From: an uncultured SAR86 cluster bacterium
GTDB taxonomy: Bacteria; Pseudomonadota; Gammaproteobacteria; Magnimaribacterales; Magnimaribacteraceae
Direction: 5' to 3'
NCBI GenBank assembly: GCA_902574355.1
Contig: CACGNN010000003.1
Span: forward strand, 62,001-126,000
DNA: 64,000 nucleotides
This document shows, piece after piece, positions 42,254-51,072 of the stretch. The position numbers were made by a program, and so were the translations under genes. Under the pieces are notes generated by a model. It saw nothing but the letters and a program-made list of their open reading frames with translations. It made no database searches and was not told where the DNA came from. Numbering within the stretch: the first letter of the stretch is position 1; each line of letters begins with the position of its first letter.

Positions 42254-43759
42254 TTATTTAGTATTTTCTTTTATAAATTTTTCAGCATTTGCAAATATGT
42301 TCTTCTTTCTCACAGGATCCAATCTGTCTAAAGTTCTGGTGAGAAAGCTCATTCTGGCGTTTTTTTCAAAGAAGTTTCTATGTTTCTCTGTAAATCTCCA
42401 ATAGAGTCCATCAACGGTATCATTCCATTCTCCTTTTTTATAATTGCTCATTTTCATCATATAGTTGGAACCGCACGTATAAGGTTTAGTAGACATTAAT
42501 CCTCCATCTGCAAAGGTTGCCATTCCATATACATTTGGCACCATCACCCAGTCTGATGAATCAATATACATTTCCATAAACCATTTATAGATTTCATCAG
42601 GATGAATTTCGCACATATTCATTAGATTACTGATAATCATCAGTCTTGGTATGTGATGATTGTAGCCATCTTTAAGAACACTTTTTATGCAATCATCAAG
42701 AGGAACAATACCAGTCGTTCCGTCATACCAACTTTTGGAGAGTTTGTTGGTATGATTCCAATAGTTACTTTGCAGTTGGAATTCACTTTGATCTTGATAT
42801 ATACCTCTTATAAATTCTCTCCATCCTATTAATTGCCTTATGAAACCTTCTAACGAATTCAAAGGTACTTCAAATTTACTTATATGTTTATTAATAGATT
42901 TTAAAATTTCCTCAGGAGTTATAAGTCCTAGGTTTAAAGAAGAACTAATGCAACTATGAAAAAGAAAATTTTCTTTATTCAACATTGCATCTTCGTATAA
43001 ACCAAAGTTATTGAATTTTATTTCTAAAAAGTTTTTAAAATGTTTATTGGCTTGCTCTCTTGTGACTGGAAACCAAAAATTTTCTAATAATCCAGGATGA
43101 TCAGAAAAATATTTTTCGATGATCTGGACAATATCATTGTGATGCTTTGATTTTTGGTAGGAAGGTTGAGTAGGCAGTTCTATACCTTTTGGAAATTTTT
43201 TTCTATTTTCTTCATCAAAAGACCACTTGCCGCCCTCTGGATTTCCTTCTTCATCCACAAGAAGATTTAATCTTTGTCGAGATTTCTTATAGAAATTTGC
43301 CATCCTATATTTACTACTATCTCCTTGAAATTCTCTAAATTCCTCTCTTGAAAAAAGGAACATAGGTGATCGAATAAATTCTATTTCTCTCTCAATCTTC
43401 TTAAAATAATTGGTAGATTCTTCCTCGAAGAGCTTATCCTCAATTTCGTAAATATTAATTTTGTCAAAACTATTTTTCTTCAGAAAGGCATCAAAATTAT
43501 CAAAGTAACTTTTTGAGACTTTTAAGTTTTCTAGTTTGTTGTAGTGAACATTTATGCCTCTTTCAATTAATATATCTTTGTATTCCCTCATAGAAGTCAA
43601 GAATAGATAGAGTTTCAATTTATGATGTTTTTGGTAAGTACATAGTCCAAAATCCTCAGACATATATACATCTGTGCAACCCTTTTCCAGTAAGTCGTCT
43701 GGATTGAAAAGTTGATTACCTAGAATTAAAAAAAGATTTCTACCGTTACTGGTTGTCAT
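42254..43759 (-). CDS. Cryptochrome/photolyase-related flavoprotein lacking Fe-S ligands
   Basis: A 501-residue protein of the deoxyribodipyrimidine photolyase-related (CryPro/PhrB) class: N-terminus LFLILGNQLFNPDDLLEKG, the FAD region GWREFIRGIYQ and LMNMCEIHPDEIYKWFMEMY, and the C-terminal MSNYKKGEWNDTVDGLYWRF. In PhrB the last region carries three of four Fe-S cysteines (NYCKGC and ACPF); here they read NYKKGE and DTVDG, so a cluster is unlikely. Family members repair (6-4) photoproducts or sense light. A DUF2256 gene lies about 4 kb away. Confidence 0.85.
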   Translation of the reverse strand: MTTSNGRNLFLILGNQLFNPDDLLEKGCTDVYMSEDFGLCTYQKHHKLKLYLFLTSMREYKDILIERGINVHYNKLENLKVSKSYFDNFDAFLKKNSFDKINIYEIEDKLFEEESTNYFKKIEREIEFIRSPMFLFSREEFREFQGDSSKYRMANFYKKSRQRLNLLVDEEGNPEGGKWSFDEENRKKFPKGIELPTQPSYQKSKHHNDIVQIIEKYFSDHPGLLENFWFPVTREQANKHFKNFLEIKFNNFGLYEDAMLNKENFLFHSCISSSLNLGLITPEEILKSINKHISKFEVPLNSLEGFIRQLIGWREFIRGIYQDQSEFQLQSNYWNHTNKLSKSWYDGTTGIVPLDDCIKSVLKDGYNHHIPRLMIISNLMNMCEIHPDEIYKWFMEMYIDSSDWVMVPNVYGMATFADGGLMSTKPYTCGSNYMMKMSNYKKGEWNDTVDGLYWRFTEKHRNFFEKNARMSFLTRTLDRLDPVRKKNIFANAEKFIKENTK

Positions 43760-43785
43760 GGCAAAATGTTGGGCGCAAATTCAAA

Positions 43786-44121
43786 TTAGTTCAAACGGTA
43801 TTTGAAGTTTATTTGAAATTCATTGTTTTGTTCAAAATATTGATTATTGGCAAAATCATCTTTAGCAGGCTGTTTTAAGAAATCTATAGTAAATTTCCTT
43901 TCAACTGTCTCATTGATGAACTCAGCTTCTTCAGAATCATCACCGCTATTCATGACGAAATAGGCAATTAATCCTACTGCAACAATTGCGCCTGCAGCAG
44001 AACTACTTCCACCGTATCCACCACCATCATCACCTGAAGAAGGATTTTCACTTCCTCCATGATAACTAGCCAGAGCCAGATTCGAAGTTATTGAGAACAA
44101 TAATATAAATAAGTATTTCAT
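43786..44121 (-). CDS. Secreted Gly/Ser-rich small protein
   Basis: The 111 residues comprise a signal peptide (MKYLFILLFSITSNLALA), a Gly/Ser/Asp-rich stretch (about 20-42), a hydrophobic segment (AAGAIVAVGLIAYFVM) that may be a membrane span, and a charged C-terminal tail ending FQINFKYRLN. The terminal aromatic-rich strand could be an outer membrane or beta-structure signal, but this is not diagnostic. It has an unusually GC-rich 5' leader. Confidence 0.6.
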   Translation of the reverse strand: MKYLFILLFSITSNLALASYHGGSENPSSGDDGGGYGGSSSAAGAIVAVGLIAYFVMNSGDDSEEAEFINETVERKFTIDFLKQPAKDDFANNQYFEQNNEFQINFKYRLN

Positions 44122-44256
44122 AAATATTTCCTTATATTTGTCCTGAGCGTCTAAGTCCGTAACCGAAAACGTCAGTGCCCTTACGTTTCGTAGAACCTAG
44201 CAAAGCAGATTATTAAATTGAGCGGCAGCTAACACTGAATGTGTGCCCGTATTATA
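44122..44256 (-). promoter_or_regulatory. Putative promoter and structured GC-rich leader of the gene at 44121
   Basis: On the minus strand a TATAAT -10 box (44251-44256) begins an untranslated leader of about 120 bases. Counting by hand, 44141-44250 is about 47 percent G+C, well above the AT-rich surroundings. A hairpin pairs CGAAA and CGT at 44164-44172 with ACG and TTTCG at 44183-44190. It may regulate the downstream gene or encode a small RNA. I match it to no known riboswitch. Confidence 0.4.
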
Positions 44257-44331
44257 AATTGTTCTTCAAATTATTAATATATGAATTTCACCTTCATGGA
44301 ATTTTTTTGAAATAACAACCTATGATAATAT

Positions 44332-45555
44332 GTGATAAACAGTAACAATTACTTAATGCATAAAAAAGAACAGATACGCCTTCTAAAGGGGTTGATCCAT
44401 CATTTAGACAATAAAACTAATATCGATGCAGGTGGCATAATACGAACTCCAGCTGACACTTATACATCGGAAGAAAGATTCGATATGGAGTGGAATACTT
44501 TTTTTCAAGATTATCCTCAAATAGTAGGCATGTCAGGAGATCTACCTGGACCTGATACTTTTTTAACTACTGAGGATTTTGGTGTACCAGTCTTAGCCGT
44601 GAGAGATAGTAATGGTAAATTTAAGGCTTATGCTAATGTCTGTGCACATAGAGGTGTAACTGTCGAGGCTAACAAAAGAGGTGAAAAAACGAGATTTTCT
44701 TGTCCTTTTCATGGTTGGACTTTCAATAATGATGGGGAGCTCGTAGGTTATCCAAAAAAAGATCAATTCGGAGAAATAGATAAAGCATGTTACGGACTTA
44801 AAGAGTTGCCAGCCACTGAAAAATTTGGATTTCTTTGGGTCCATCCTTCTAGAGAGGGAACGATTAATTTTGAAGAATTACTCGGAGAAGATTTAGTTAA
44901 AGAATTTGAATCTTGGAATTTTGAGAGTTTAGTTTTCGAACACCAAGAAGAATATGTCACTGATATGAATTGGAAATTGGCGATTGATACATTTGGCGAA
45001 ACCTATCATTTTTCCGTTCTTCACAAAGATTCTTTGCACGAAGTATTCCATGGAAACTGTCAAATGTTCGATAACTTTAATCGTAATGGAAGGTTAATAT
45101 TGTGCAGAAGAGCTATAGATGAAATGAGAAAATTGCCAGAATCTGATTGGAATATCTGTGCTGGCACATTACCGGTATATTATTTATTTCCAAATATTAT
45201 TTTTATGCCAACACAAGAAGGCGCCTTCTTAGTTCAAGAGTATCCCCTAGAAAATTCACCCCATAAGAGTGTTTCTAAAATTTCATTTTATTTTTATCCT
45301 CATGTTTTAGAACATGTTAAACAGCTTGAGAAGCAAGGCATTAATGGAAAGGAACTGCTTCAACAGCAATACAATGGATTTGCCTCAGTAATTAGAGATG
45401 AAGATTATGTTGCTGCAGCCTCATCTCATAAAGGTCTGAAATCAGGGAATATAGATTATTTAACATTTGGTAAAAATGAGCCTGCTCTTCATCACTATCA
45501 CAATACATATCGTGAGGCTTTAGGCCTTCAATCTTTACCACTAGAAAAAGCTTAG
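44332..45555 (+). CDS. Rieske non-heme iron oxygenase, large subunit
   Basis: The 407-residue oxygenase has a Rieske [2Fe-2S] site CAHRGV...CPFHGW (Cys104, His106, Cys124, His127) and the mononuclear iron motif DTFGETYHFSVLHKD (His226, His231). Such enzymes hydroxylate or demethylate aromatic rings, amines or sterols. The frame opens with GTG; an ATG nine codons later is possible. No reductase or beta subunit is adjacent, so it may be a single-component or shared-partner system. An ABC-2 transporter follows on the same transcript. Confidence 0.88.
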   Translation: MINSNNYLMHKKEQIRLLKGLIHHLDNKTNIDAGGIIRTPADTYTSEERFDMEWNTFFQDYPQIVGMSGDLPGPDTFLTTEDFGVPVLAVRDSNGKFKAYANVCAHRGVTVEANKRGEKTRFSCPFHGWTFNNDGELVGYPKKDQFGEIDKACYGLKELPATEKFGFLWVHPSREGTINFEELLGEDLVKEFESWNFESLVFEHQEEYVTDMNWKLAIDTFGETYHFSVLHKDSLHEVFHGNCQMFDNFNRNGRLILCRRAIDEMRKLPESDWNICAGTLPVYYLFPNIIFMPTQEGAFLVQEYPLENSPHKSVSKISFYFYPHVLEHVKQLEKQGINGKELLQQQYNGFASVIRDEDYVAAASSHKGLKSGNIDYLTFGKNEPALHHYHNTYREALGLQSLPLEKA

Positions 45556-45558
45556 AGA

Positions 45559-46302
45559 GTGAATATTCTCGAAGTAAGAGGCTTAGAGAAGTCTTATCCT
45601 GACCCCGAGTCTGATAAAAACTTAAAAGCTGTCGACGGCATTTCTTTTATACTTGAGGAAGTCCAAATTTATGGAATATTAGGGCCTAATGGGGCAGGGA
45701 AAACGACAACATTAGAAATGATAGAGGGCTTAACGGATATAGACAAAGGTTATGCTGCTGTGAATGGAATAAATGTTGCGGATAACCCTTATGCAGTTAA
45801 AGAGATCATAGGAGTGCAACTTCAATCAAACGAATATTTTGATTCCTTAAGCCTTAAAGAATTACTGGTCCTTTTCGGTAAGCTTTACCAAAATAATGTT
45901 GATCCCAAAGATCTCCTTAACAAAGTGGACCTTCTAGAAAAGATAAACTCAAAACCTGAAGAACTGTCAGGTGGTCAGAAACAGAGATTTTCCATCGCAT
46001 GTGCTTTAGTTAATGAACCTAAAGTTCTTTTTCTCGATGAGCCAACTACTGGCCTAGATCCACAAGCCAAACATAATCTCTGGGAGCTAATAAAAGAATT
46101 AAATCTTTCCGGAATGACAATTATTCTTACAACTCATAATATGGAAGAGGCAGAAAACCTTTGCCACAAAGTAGCAATTATGGATAAAGGTAGGATTTTA
46201 ATTGAAGGAAATCCCAAAGATTTAATACATAAATATGATCAAGAGCATGGGAATCTTGAAAATGTTTTTTTGTCATTAACGGGCAAAGAGCTTAGAGATT
46301 AA
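45559..46302 (+). CDS. ABC-2 type exporter ATPase (CcmA-like)
   Basis: The 247-residue ATPase has Walker A GPNGAGKTT, signature LSGGQKQRF, Walker B VLFLDEPTTGLD and the switch His in TTHNMEEAE. It starts with GTG three bases after the Rieske gene and ends directly at the permease ATG, so the pair is an exporter co-expressed with the oxygenase. The substrate is unknown; drug or lipid-like molecules are common for this class. Confidence 0.92.
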   Translation: MNILEVRGLEKSYPDPESDKNLKAVDGISFILEEVQIYGILGPNGAGKTTTLEMIEGLTDIDKGYAAVNGINVADNPYAVKEIIGVQLQSNEYFDSLSLKELLVLFGKLYQNNVDPKDLLNKVDLLEKINSKPEELSGGQKQRFSIACALVNEPKVLFLDEPTTGLDPQAKHNLWELIKELNLSGMTIILTTHNMEEAENLCHKVAIMDKGRILIEGNPKDLIHKYDQEHGNLENVFLSLTGKELRD

Positions 46303-47391
46303 ATGATTTCTTCCCTGCAGTTGCATCTCTCCAAGATTTTTTTAAAGATATTTTTAAGAAATAGACAAGCTATATTATTCAGTCTTTTTTTCCCACTCAT
46401 ATTCATCGGAGCCTTTTCTTTTTCGGGAAGCGAACCTCAACCATTTCTCATCGGAGTAGAAGACAAATCCAATTCTCCTTTTTCTTCTGAATTTATAGAA
46501 AACTTAGAAAAAGAAGACTTATTTACTTTGATCAATGGAGATTTTGAAAACCTCAAACTATCTCTGGAAGAGGGCGAGATAGATGGATTTATTGTGATTC
46601 CTGAGAATTTTGAGGAAATTGAAAATTTAGATGCATTGAAATTTTATGTGGATGCATCTCAAGCCAGACAAGCTAGTATTATCAAACAGGCCATAGACAG
46701 ATCGCTTGTTTCTATTGAAAGGAATATAAGAAATATGTCTCCTTTATTTTCTGTTGAATTGGAAGATGTGAAATCAAGAAATCAAAGGTATATCGATTTC
46801 TTACTTCCTGGATTATTAGCTTTTATGATCATGAATTTGAGCATAGCTGGATCAGGATTCAATATTGTGGAATATAGAAGAAGAGGAATACTTAAACGAT
46901 TATTTGTAACACCAATCAAACCTAGAGACTTTATGATTGGTATTGTTTTAGCCAGAATGGCCATCGTTCTCGTTCAACTTTCTGTTGTTTTGTCTATAGC
47001 TTTACTTTTATTAGATATAAATATTATTGGTAGTTATATTTCTTTTTATTGTGCTGTGATTCTAGGAACTCTTATTTTTTTATGTATAGGCTTTGCACTT
47101 GGAAGCCTTGCAAAGACTCAAGAAGGCATCAGGCCCGTTGTAGGTTTAGTTACATTTCCCCAAGTTATTCTATCTGGTGTATTTTTTCCTATCAGCTCTA
47201 TGCCTGAATTAGTTCAACCAATTATTTACTCTTTACCGCTAAGTTCAGTTGTTTCCTCTTTAAGAGAAATTGCTAATGATGGTGCAAGTCTTTTCTCTTT
47301 TAGCGCCTCAACCATTGGGCTAGTCATCTGGGTAATGATTGCTTTTTTTATTTCAATAAGATTTTTTGTCTGGAAGGAAGTGGCTAGATAA
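46303..47391 (+). CDS. ABC-2 type exporter permease
   Basis: A 362-residue membrane subunit: one N-terminal span, a large soluble loop (about 40-155), then five hydrophobic helices from about 160, with FPQVILSGVFFPISSMP typical of ABC-2 permeases. Its start directly follows the ATPase stop. Together they form a half-complex exporter with two permease copies. Confidence 0.9.
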   Translation: MISSLQLHLSKIFLKIFLRNRQAILFSLFFPLIFIGAFSFSGSEPQPFLIGVEDKSNSPFSSEFIENLEKEDLFTLINGDFENLKLSLEEGEIDGFIVIPENFEEIENLDALKFYVDASQARQASIIKQAIDRSLVSIERNIRNMSPLFSVELEDVKSRNQRYIDFLLPGLLAFMIMNLSIAGSGFNIVEYRRRGILKRLFVTPIKPRDFMIGIVLARMAIVLVQLSVVLSIALLLLDINIIGSYISFYCAVILGTLIFLCIGFALGSLAKTQEGIRPVVGLVTFPQVILSGVFFPISSMPELVQPIIYSLPLSSVVSSLREIANDGASLFSFSASTIGLVIWVMIAFFISIRFFVWKEVAR

Positions 47392-47472
47392 TCATTCATA
47401 TTTTAAAAAATATCCTTTTAAAAGAGTTAAAATAGTTAAATTCCATCAATCTCATTTAAGAAGGCAAAAAAA

Positions 47473-47916
47473 TTGTTCCAAAGTGTCAACTACAAGAATC
47501 CGCGAAAATTATTAAATTCATGGGAAGCTCAAGCTTTAGCTACTCTGACAGCAAAGAATTTACCTAATTCTTTCAAGGCAGTCTCAGAGATTATGCATGA
47601 CGAAACAAAAGATATTGAAGTACGAACAGCATCTGAAATACTCTTTTGGGGGAGAGTATGGCGCCAATCTAAAACTAAAGAAGAGGTAGTAACTTCTTGG
47701 GAAAGAATATTAAGATTGATAAAGCACTCTAACTATCAAGGAATAGCAACTTTTGATGAAGGTAAAGCATCAATGGAAGGGTTTGATGAAAGAGTTGACT
47801 TACCTGCTACCGAAAGGATTCAAGAGCTTACTGAAGAGGGTCTATCGCCAGAAGAAATCATTATGCGAGGTTTTAGTTTTGAAAAGGTAAGTGAAGCTTT
47901 AAAAAATGGCTCATAG
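47473..47916 (+). CDS. Hypothetical protein, possibly DNA- or RNA-associated
   Basis: A 147-residue, mostly helical product without signal peptide, cysteines or membrane span. Segments such as [29 protein letters not shown], in pieces, and a C-terminal [23 protein letters not shown] suggest helical repeats or an HTH-like end, but I recognise no family. It begins with TTG at 47473 preceded by AAGAAGG nine bases upstream. It overlaps the DUF2256 gene by 11 bases. Confidence 0.65.
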   Translation: MFQSVNYKNPRKLLNSWEAQALATLTAKNLPNSFKAVSEIMHDETKDIEVRTASEILFWGRVWRQSKTKEEVVTSWERILRLIKHSNYQGIATFDEGKASMEGFDERVDLPATERIQELTEEGLSPEEIIMRGFSFEKVSEALKNGS

Positions 47917-48046
47917 TAAACTAACACTAGAAACAAAAATTTGTGCAAACTGCAAAAGACCTTTTTCGTGGAGAAAAAAATGGGAAAGGAATTGGGAAGA
48001 GGTAAGATTTTGTAGTAAAAGATGCAAAAGAGAGGGGAAATGTTGA
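47906..48046 (+). CDS. DUF2256 small zinc-binding protein
   Basis: A 46-codon gene, too short for ordinary calling, whose product matches DUF2256 closely: [19 protein letters not shown] followed by [11 protein letters not shown]. Four cysteines (CANC, C and C of FCSKRC) are probable zinc ligands. DUF2256 proteins are often found near photolyases and cryptochromes; a photolyase-related gene is about 4 kb upstream in this window. It overlaps both neighbours, so it belongs to the same transcript. Confidence 0.88.
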   Translation: MAHSKLTLETKICANCKRPFSWRKKWERNWEEVRFCSKRCKREGKC

Positions 48047-48438
48047 GAGTAGATAAAATTATATTAGCAATACTGGCAATTGAGCATTTAGGATTTGGCA
48101 TCTATGGTTTTTATTCTCCAGAAGGTATTGCTGAACTAACTGGCTATGGACTTAATAGTGAATTTGCTTATTCTGAAATAAGGGCATACTACACTTTAAT
48201 TTCAGGATTGGGACTTATGGCCTTTTTGGCAATTATCATTCATAAGTTAGCTAGGCAAACTTATATCCTTTTTTCGTTCATGTTTAGTTGTATTTTCGTA
48301 GGAAGGCTTGCTAATTATCTTCTCACTGGTGAGATGGATAATTCTATTATGATTGCCATGATTGCAGAAGCCTTGGTGATAGTCTTATCGCTTTGGAGAC
48401 TTGCATCTTCTAAAAATAGATCAGCTGTAGAAGTTTAA
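48040..48438 (+). CDS. Four-span membrane protein, DUF4345-like
   Basis: A 132-residue protein with four hydrophobic helices. The segment [23 protein letters not shown] resembles the second helix of DUF4345 proteins. I chose ATG 48040 because GAGGGGA stands just upstream and this start overlaps the DUF2256 stop; the frame extends six codons further upstream. Function unknown. Confidence 0.7.
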   Translation: MLRVDKIILAILAIEHLGFGIYGFYSPEGIAELTGYGLNSEFAYSEIRAYYTLISGLGLMAFLAIIIHKLARQTYILFSFMFSCIFVGRLANYLLTGEMDNSIMIAMIAEALVIVLSLWRLASSKNRSAVEV

Positions 48439-48660
48439 ATGAGCTCCAATACCATCACATTTATATTTTGCCTAGGCGGTATAACTTTTCTGTTTAATTG
48501 GTTGCTTATGCTTCATTGGTATTTCAACAATAATTCATTACAAATAACTAACAAAATCCAGTTTGCAAGAATCTTCTTAGTTTGTTTGTTTATTTCCATT
48601 TTTGGAGTTTTAACAACAGGTGTTATATTTGTTTCGGCTTTAATGTTTTCCCACGGTTAA
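48439..48660 (+). CDS. Small two-span membrane protein
   Basis: The 73 residues have two hydrophobic helices (about 6-28 and 43-70) separated by a polar segment with [18 protein letters not shown]. The ATG abuts the stop of the preceding membrane protein, so they are co-translated. No family recognised. Confidence 0.6.
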   Translation: MSSNTITFIFCLGGITFLFNWLLMLHWYFNNNSLQITNKIQFARIFLVCLFISIFGVLTTGVIFVSALMFSHG

Positions 48661-48673
48661 AGAATTTAAAAGT

Positions 48674-49342
48674 ATGGACAATAAATATTCTCTTGATAAT
48701 TTTTCGAGACCTAACTTAGAACTACCAAAAAAAAATTCTAAGCTGCTTCTTCATAGTTGTTGCGCGCCTTGCGCAGGGGAAATAATGGAAGCCGTTGCAG
48801 CATCGGATATTGAAACTACAGTCTATTTTTATAATCCTAATATTCATCCTGTTGAGGAATATGAAATAAGAAAAGATGAAAATAAAAGATTTTGCGATGC
48901 CCTAGGATTTAAATTTATTGATGCTGATTATGATAAAGAAAATTGGTTCGAGCGAATAAAAGGTCTTGAGAATGAACCCGAAAGAGGGGAAAGATGCACA
49001 AAATGCTTTGATATGAGGTTCGAAAGATCAGCGCTTTATGCCAGTGAAAATGATTATGCTGTTTATGCCACAACACTAGGTATCTCAAGGTGGAAAGATA
49101 TGAAACAAATAAATGATTCCGGTCATAGAGCAGCAGAAAGGTATGACCAAGTTAGTTATTGGGATTTTAATTGGAGAAAGCAAGGCGGTTCTTCAAGAAT
49201 GATAGAAATATCTAAAAGAGAAGAATTTTATCAACAAGAATACTGTGGTTGCGTTTATAGCTTGAGAGATACTAATAAATGGCGCAGAGAGAACAACAGG
49301 CCTAGGATAAAACGCGGTATAAAATATTATAATATTTCATGA
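48674..49342 (+). CDS. queH: Epoxyqueuosine reductase QueH
   Basis: Catalyses the last step of queuosine tRNA modification, reducing epoxyqueuosine, by an enzyme unrelated to cobalamin-dependent QueG. The 222 residues carry the conserved vicinal cysteine motif HSCCAPC near the N-terminus, CTKCFDMRF in the middle and the C-terminal YCGCVYS. These cysteines bind the Fe-S and additional metal centre. It overlaps the peptidase E gene by four bases (ATGA), and tRNA-Asp, a QueH-dependent substrate tRNA, follows at 50095. Confidence 0.94.
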   Translation: MDNKYSLDNFSRPNLELPKKNSKLLLHSCCAPCAGEIMEAVAASDIETTVYFYNPNIHPVEEYEIRKDENKRFCDALGFKFIDADYDKENWFERIKGLENEPERGERCTKCFDMRFERSALYASENDYAVYATTLGISRWKDMKQINDSGHRAAERYDQVSYWDFNWRKQGGSSRMIEISKREEFYQQEYCGCVYSLRDTNKWRRENNRPRIKRGIKYYNIS

Positions 49343-50034
49343 GACATATTATCGCGATTGGCGGTGGGGGCTTTGGAAGGAATCCAGGTGAAGGTCTAAT
49401 AGAACAATATATTCTAGATCAGACTGGCAAGGAAAACCCAAATATTTGTTTTATTCCAACTGCAACAGGAGACAATGAAGCTTACAAGGTAAATTACTAT
49501 AGTACTTTCTCAAAGTTACACTGTAATCCAGTTCATTTAGATTTTTTTAAAAGAACTCCGGATCTAGAAAAGTTAATAGGTGAACAAGACGCTATCTTTG
49601 TTGGGGGAGGCAATACTAAGAGTATGTTGGCTGTCTGGAAAGATTGGGGACTGGATAGCCTGCTTAAAAAAGCTTACGAGGCTGGAGTTGTGATGAGCGG
49701 AGTCAGTGCTGGTGCTAACTGTTGGTTTGAAAGAGCTGTCGTTGATTCTTGGGAAGATGAACTTAAAGTAATTGATTGTATGGGGTTTGTGAAAGGAAAT
49801 TTTTGTCCGCATTATGATGAAGAACCTCAGAGACGACCTTCAGTTAAGTCTTTTCTCGAAGAGGATATTATAAACGCGTGTTATGCCTCCGAAGGTAATG
49901 CAGCCCTTCACATTAAAGATGATAATGATTATTTGTCCGTTGATTTCGGCAAACAAAAACAGTCTTATCTAGTTTCACTCGTCCAAGGGAAAGTATCAGA
50001 AGTGGCATTTGAATCTCTTTCTTTGAAGGCCTAA
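49339..50034 (+). CDS. Peptidase E-like protein (S51 family)
   Basis: A cytoplasmic serine dipeptidase-like protein of 231 residues. The nucleophile elbow [10 protein letters not shown] and the [11 protein letters not shown] strand are family signatures. Peptidase E cleaves Asp-X dipeptides; related S51 members include cyanophycinase. It overlaps queH and ends 60 bases before tRNA-Asp. Confidence 0.88.
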   Translation: MRHIIAIGGGGFGRNPGEGLIEQYILDQTGKENPNICFIPTATGDNEAYKVNYYSTFSKLHCNPVHLDFFKRTPDLEKLIGEQDAIFVGGGNTKSMLAVWKDWGLDSLLKKAYEAGVVMSGVSAGANCWFERAVVDSWEDELKVIDCMGFVKGNFCPHYDEEPQRRPSVKSFLEEDIINACYASEGNAALHIKDDNDYLSVDFGKQKQSYLVSLVQGKVSEVAFESLSLKA

Positions 50035-50094
50035 AAAAACTAAAAAGTAATCTCTCAAAAGTATATAACTCCTGTTAGAATGCCTGAGTTCTAT

Positions 50095-50172
50095 GGACCG
50101 GTAGTTCAGTTTGGTTAGAACGCCGCCCTGTCACGGCGGAGGTCGCGAGTTCGAGTCTCGTCCGGTCCGCCA
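50095..50172 (+). tRNA. tRNA-Asp (anticodon GTC)
   Basis: A full cloverleaf is visible: acceptor GGACCGG pairs with CCGGTCC, anticodon stem CCGCC/GGCGG encloses CTGTCAC with anticodon GTC, and the T arm has GTTCGAGTC. CCA is encoded at 50170-50172. It is preceded by TAGAAT (50076-50081), a likely -10 box. Confidence 0.97.
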
Positions 50173-50221
50173 TTTTTCATTCAGGGTTAACACACAAATA
50201 AATAATCAATAGAATGATGAT

Positions 50222-50686
50222 ATGAAAATTTTATCTCTCATTGGTGCGTTATTAATTTCTCAAGTTTCCAATGCTGAATACTTAGAGGGTCTCAAAATAA
50301 AGAAAATAGTCGATGGAGATACTGTGCATGTCTTTTATCAAGACGAAGTTTATAAGATCCGACTCACAGAGATCGATGCACCTGAAAGAGATCAACCTTA
50401 TGGGAGCAATTCAACCGAATATTTAAAAGGTCTTTTGAAGGAAGGGAGAGTTGACGCAGATATCTCTGGGACAGATAGATACGGAAGAAAACTAGGTAGA
50501 CTTTATTGGCAAGGCATGGATATCAATCGTGAACTTGTATCAGCTGGTTATGCTTGGGTTTATGATCAATACGTCACGGATGATTCATTTTACGAAAGCC
50601 AAACAAAAGCAAGGAATTTAAAAAAAGGTCTATGGCAGGATAAAAATCCACTAGAACCTTGGAATTGGAGAAAGCTAAAAAACTAA
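50222..50686 (+). CDS. Secreted thermonuclease (SNase-like)
   Basis: A 154-residue exported nuclease with signal peptide ending near SNA. The staphylococcal nuclease core is present: VDGDTVHVFYQ, IRLTEIDAPER with the catalytic Arg and Glu, and TDRYGRKLGRLYW with the second Arg. It degrades DNA or RNA outside the cytoplasm, perhaps for nutrient scavenging. It follows tRNA-Asp and may share its transcript or use its own promoter. Confidence 0.92.
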   Translation: MKILSLIGALLISQVSNAEYLEGLKIKKIVDGDTVHVFYQDEVYKIRLTEIDAPERDQPYGSNSTEYLKGLLKEGRVDADISGTDRYGRKLGRLYWQGMDINRELVSAGYAWVYDQYVTDDSFYESQTKARNLKKGLWQDKNPLEPWNWRKLKN

Positions 50687-50745
50687 TTTATCTTAAAATT
50701 GTTATGGCAATCTAACCCATCTATAATGGTTACAGGGAGAATTGC

Positions 50746-51072
50746 ATGAAATGGTCCTATACGAACGGAAAGCTTAATGTCAGCTCAGATGACGTCGATC
50801 AGCAGTTTACATTGCAAGAACTCATTGAAGAAGCTTCTAGACATCAAGCGTATAGAAAAAAAATAGTAGCCTTATTTCTAATAATCTCATTGATTTTATT
50901 TTTTATGCAGACTTATGGAGGAGATATGCCACCAAACGCGTCTATTTATTTTTATGTAGGTTATTTGTCGACACCTCTATTCATCTCAGGATTTATTTCA
51001 TCTATCTGTTATGTTCTTATGCGAAAGCCTCCTAGGCAAGTTAGACGACTTAACAAATTTTTCAAAGATTAA
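50746..51072 (+). CDS. Two-span membrane protein with N-terminal soluble part
   Basis: The 108-residue product has a polar N-terminus (about 1-38), two hydrophobic helices (about 40-60 and 68-95) and a basic tail (RKPPRQVRRLNK). No family recognised. GGGAGA about six bases ahead of the ATG is a good ribosome site. It overlaps the 3' end of the convergent SDR by four bases. Confidence 0.65.
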   Translation: MKWSYTNGKLNVSSDDVDQQFTLQELIEEASRHQAYRKKIVALFLIISLILFFMQTYGGDMPPNASIYFYVGYLSTPLFISGFISSICYVLMRKPPRQVRRLNKFFKD

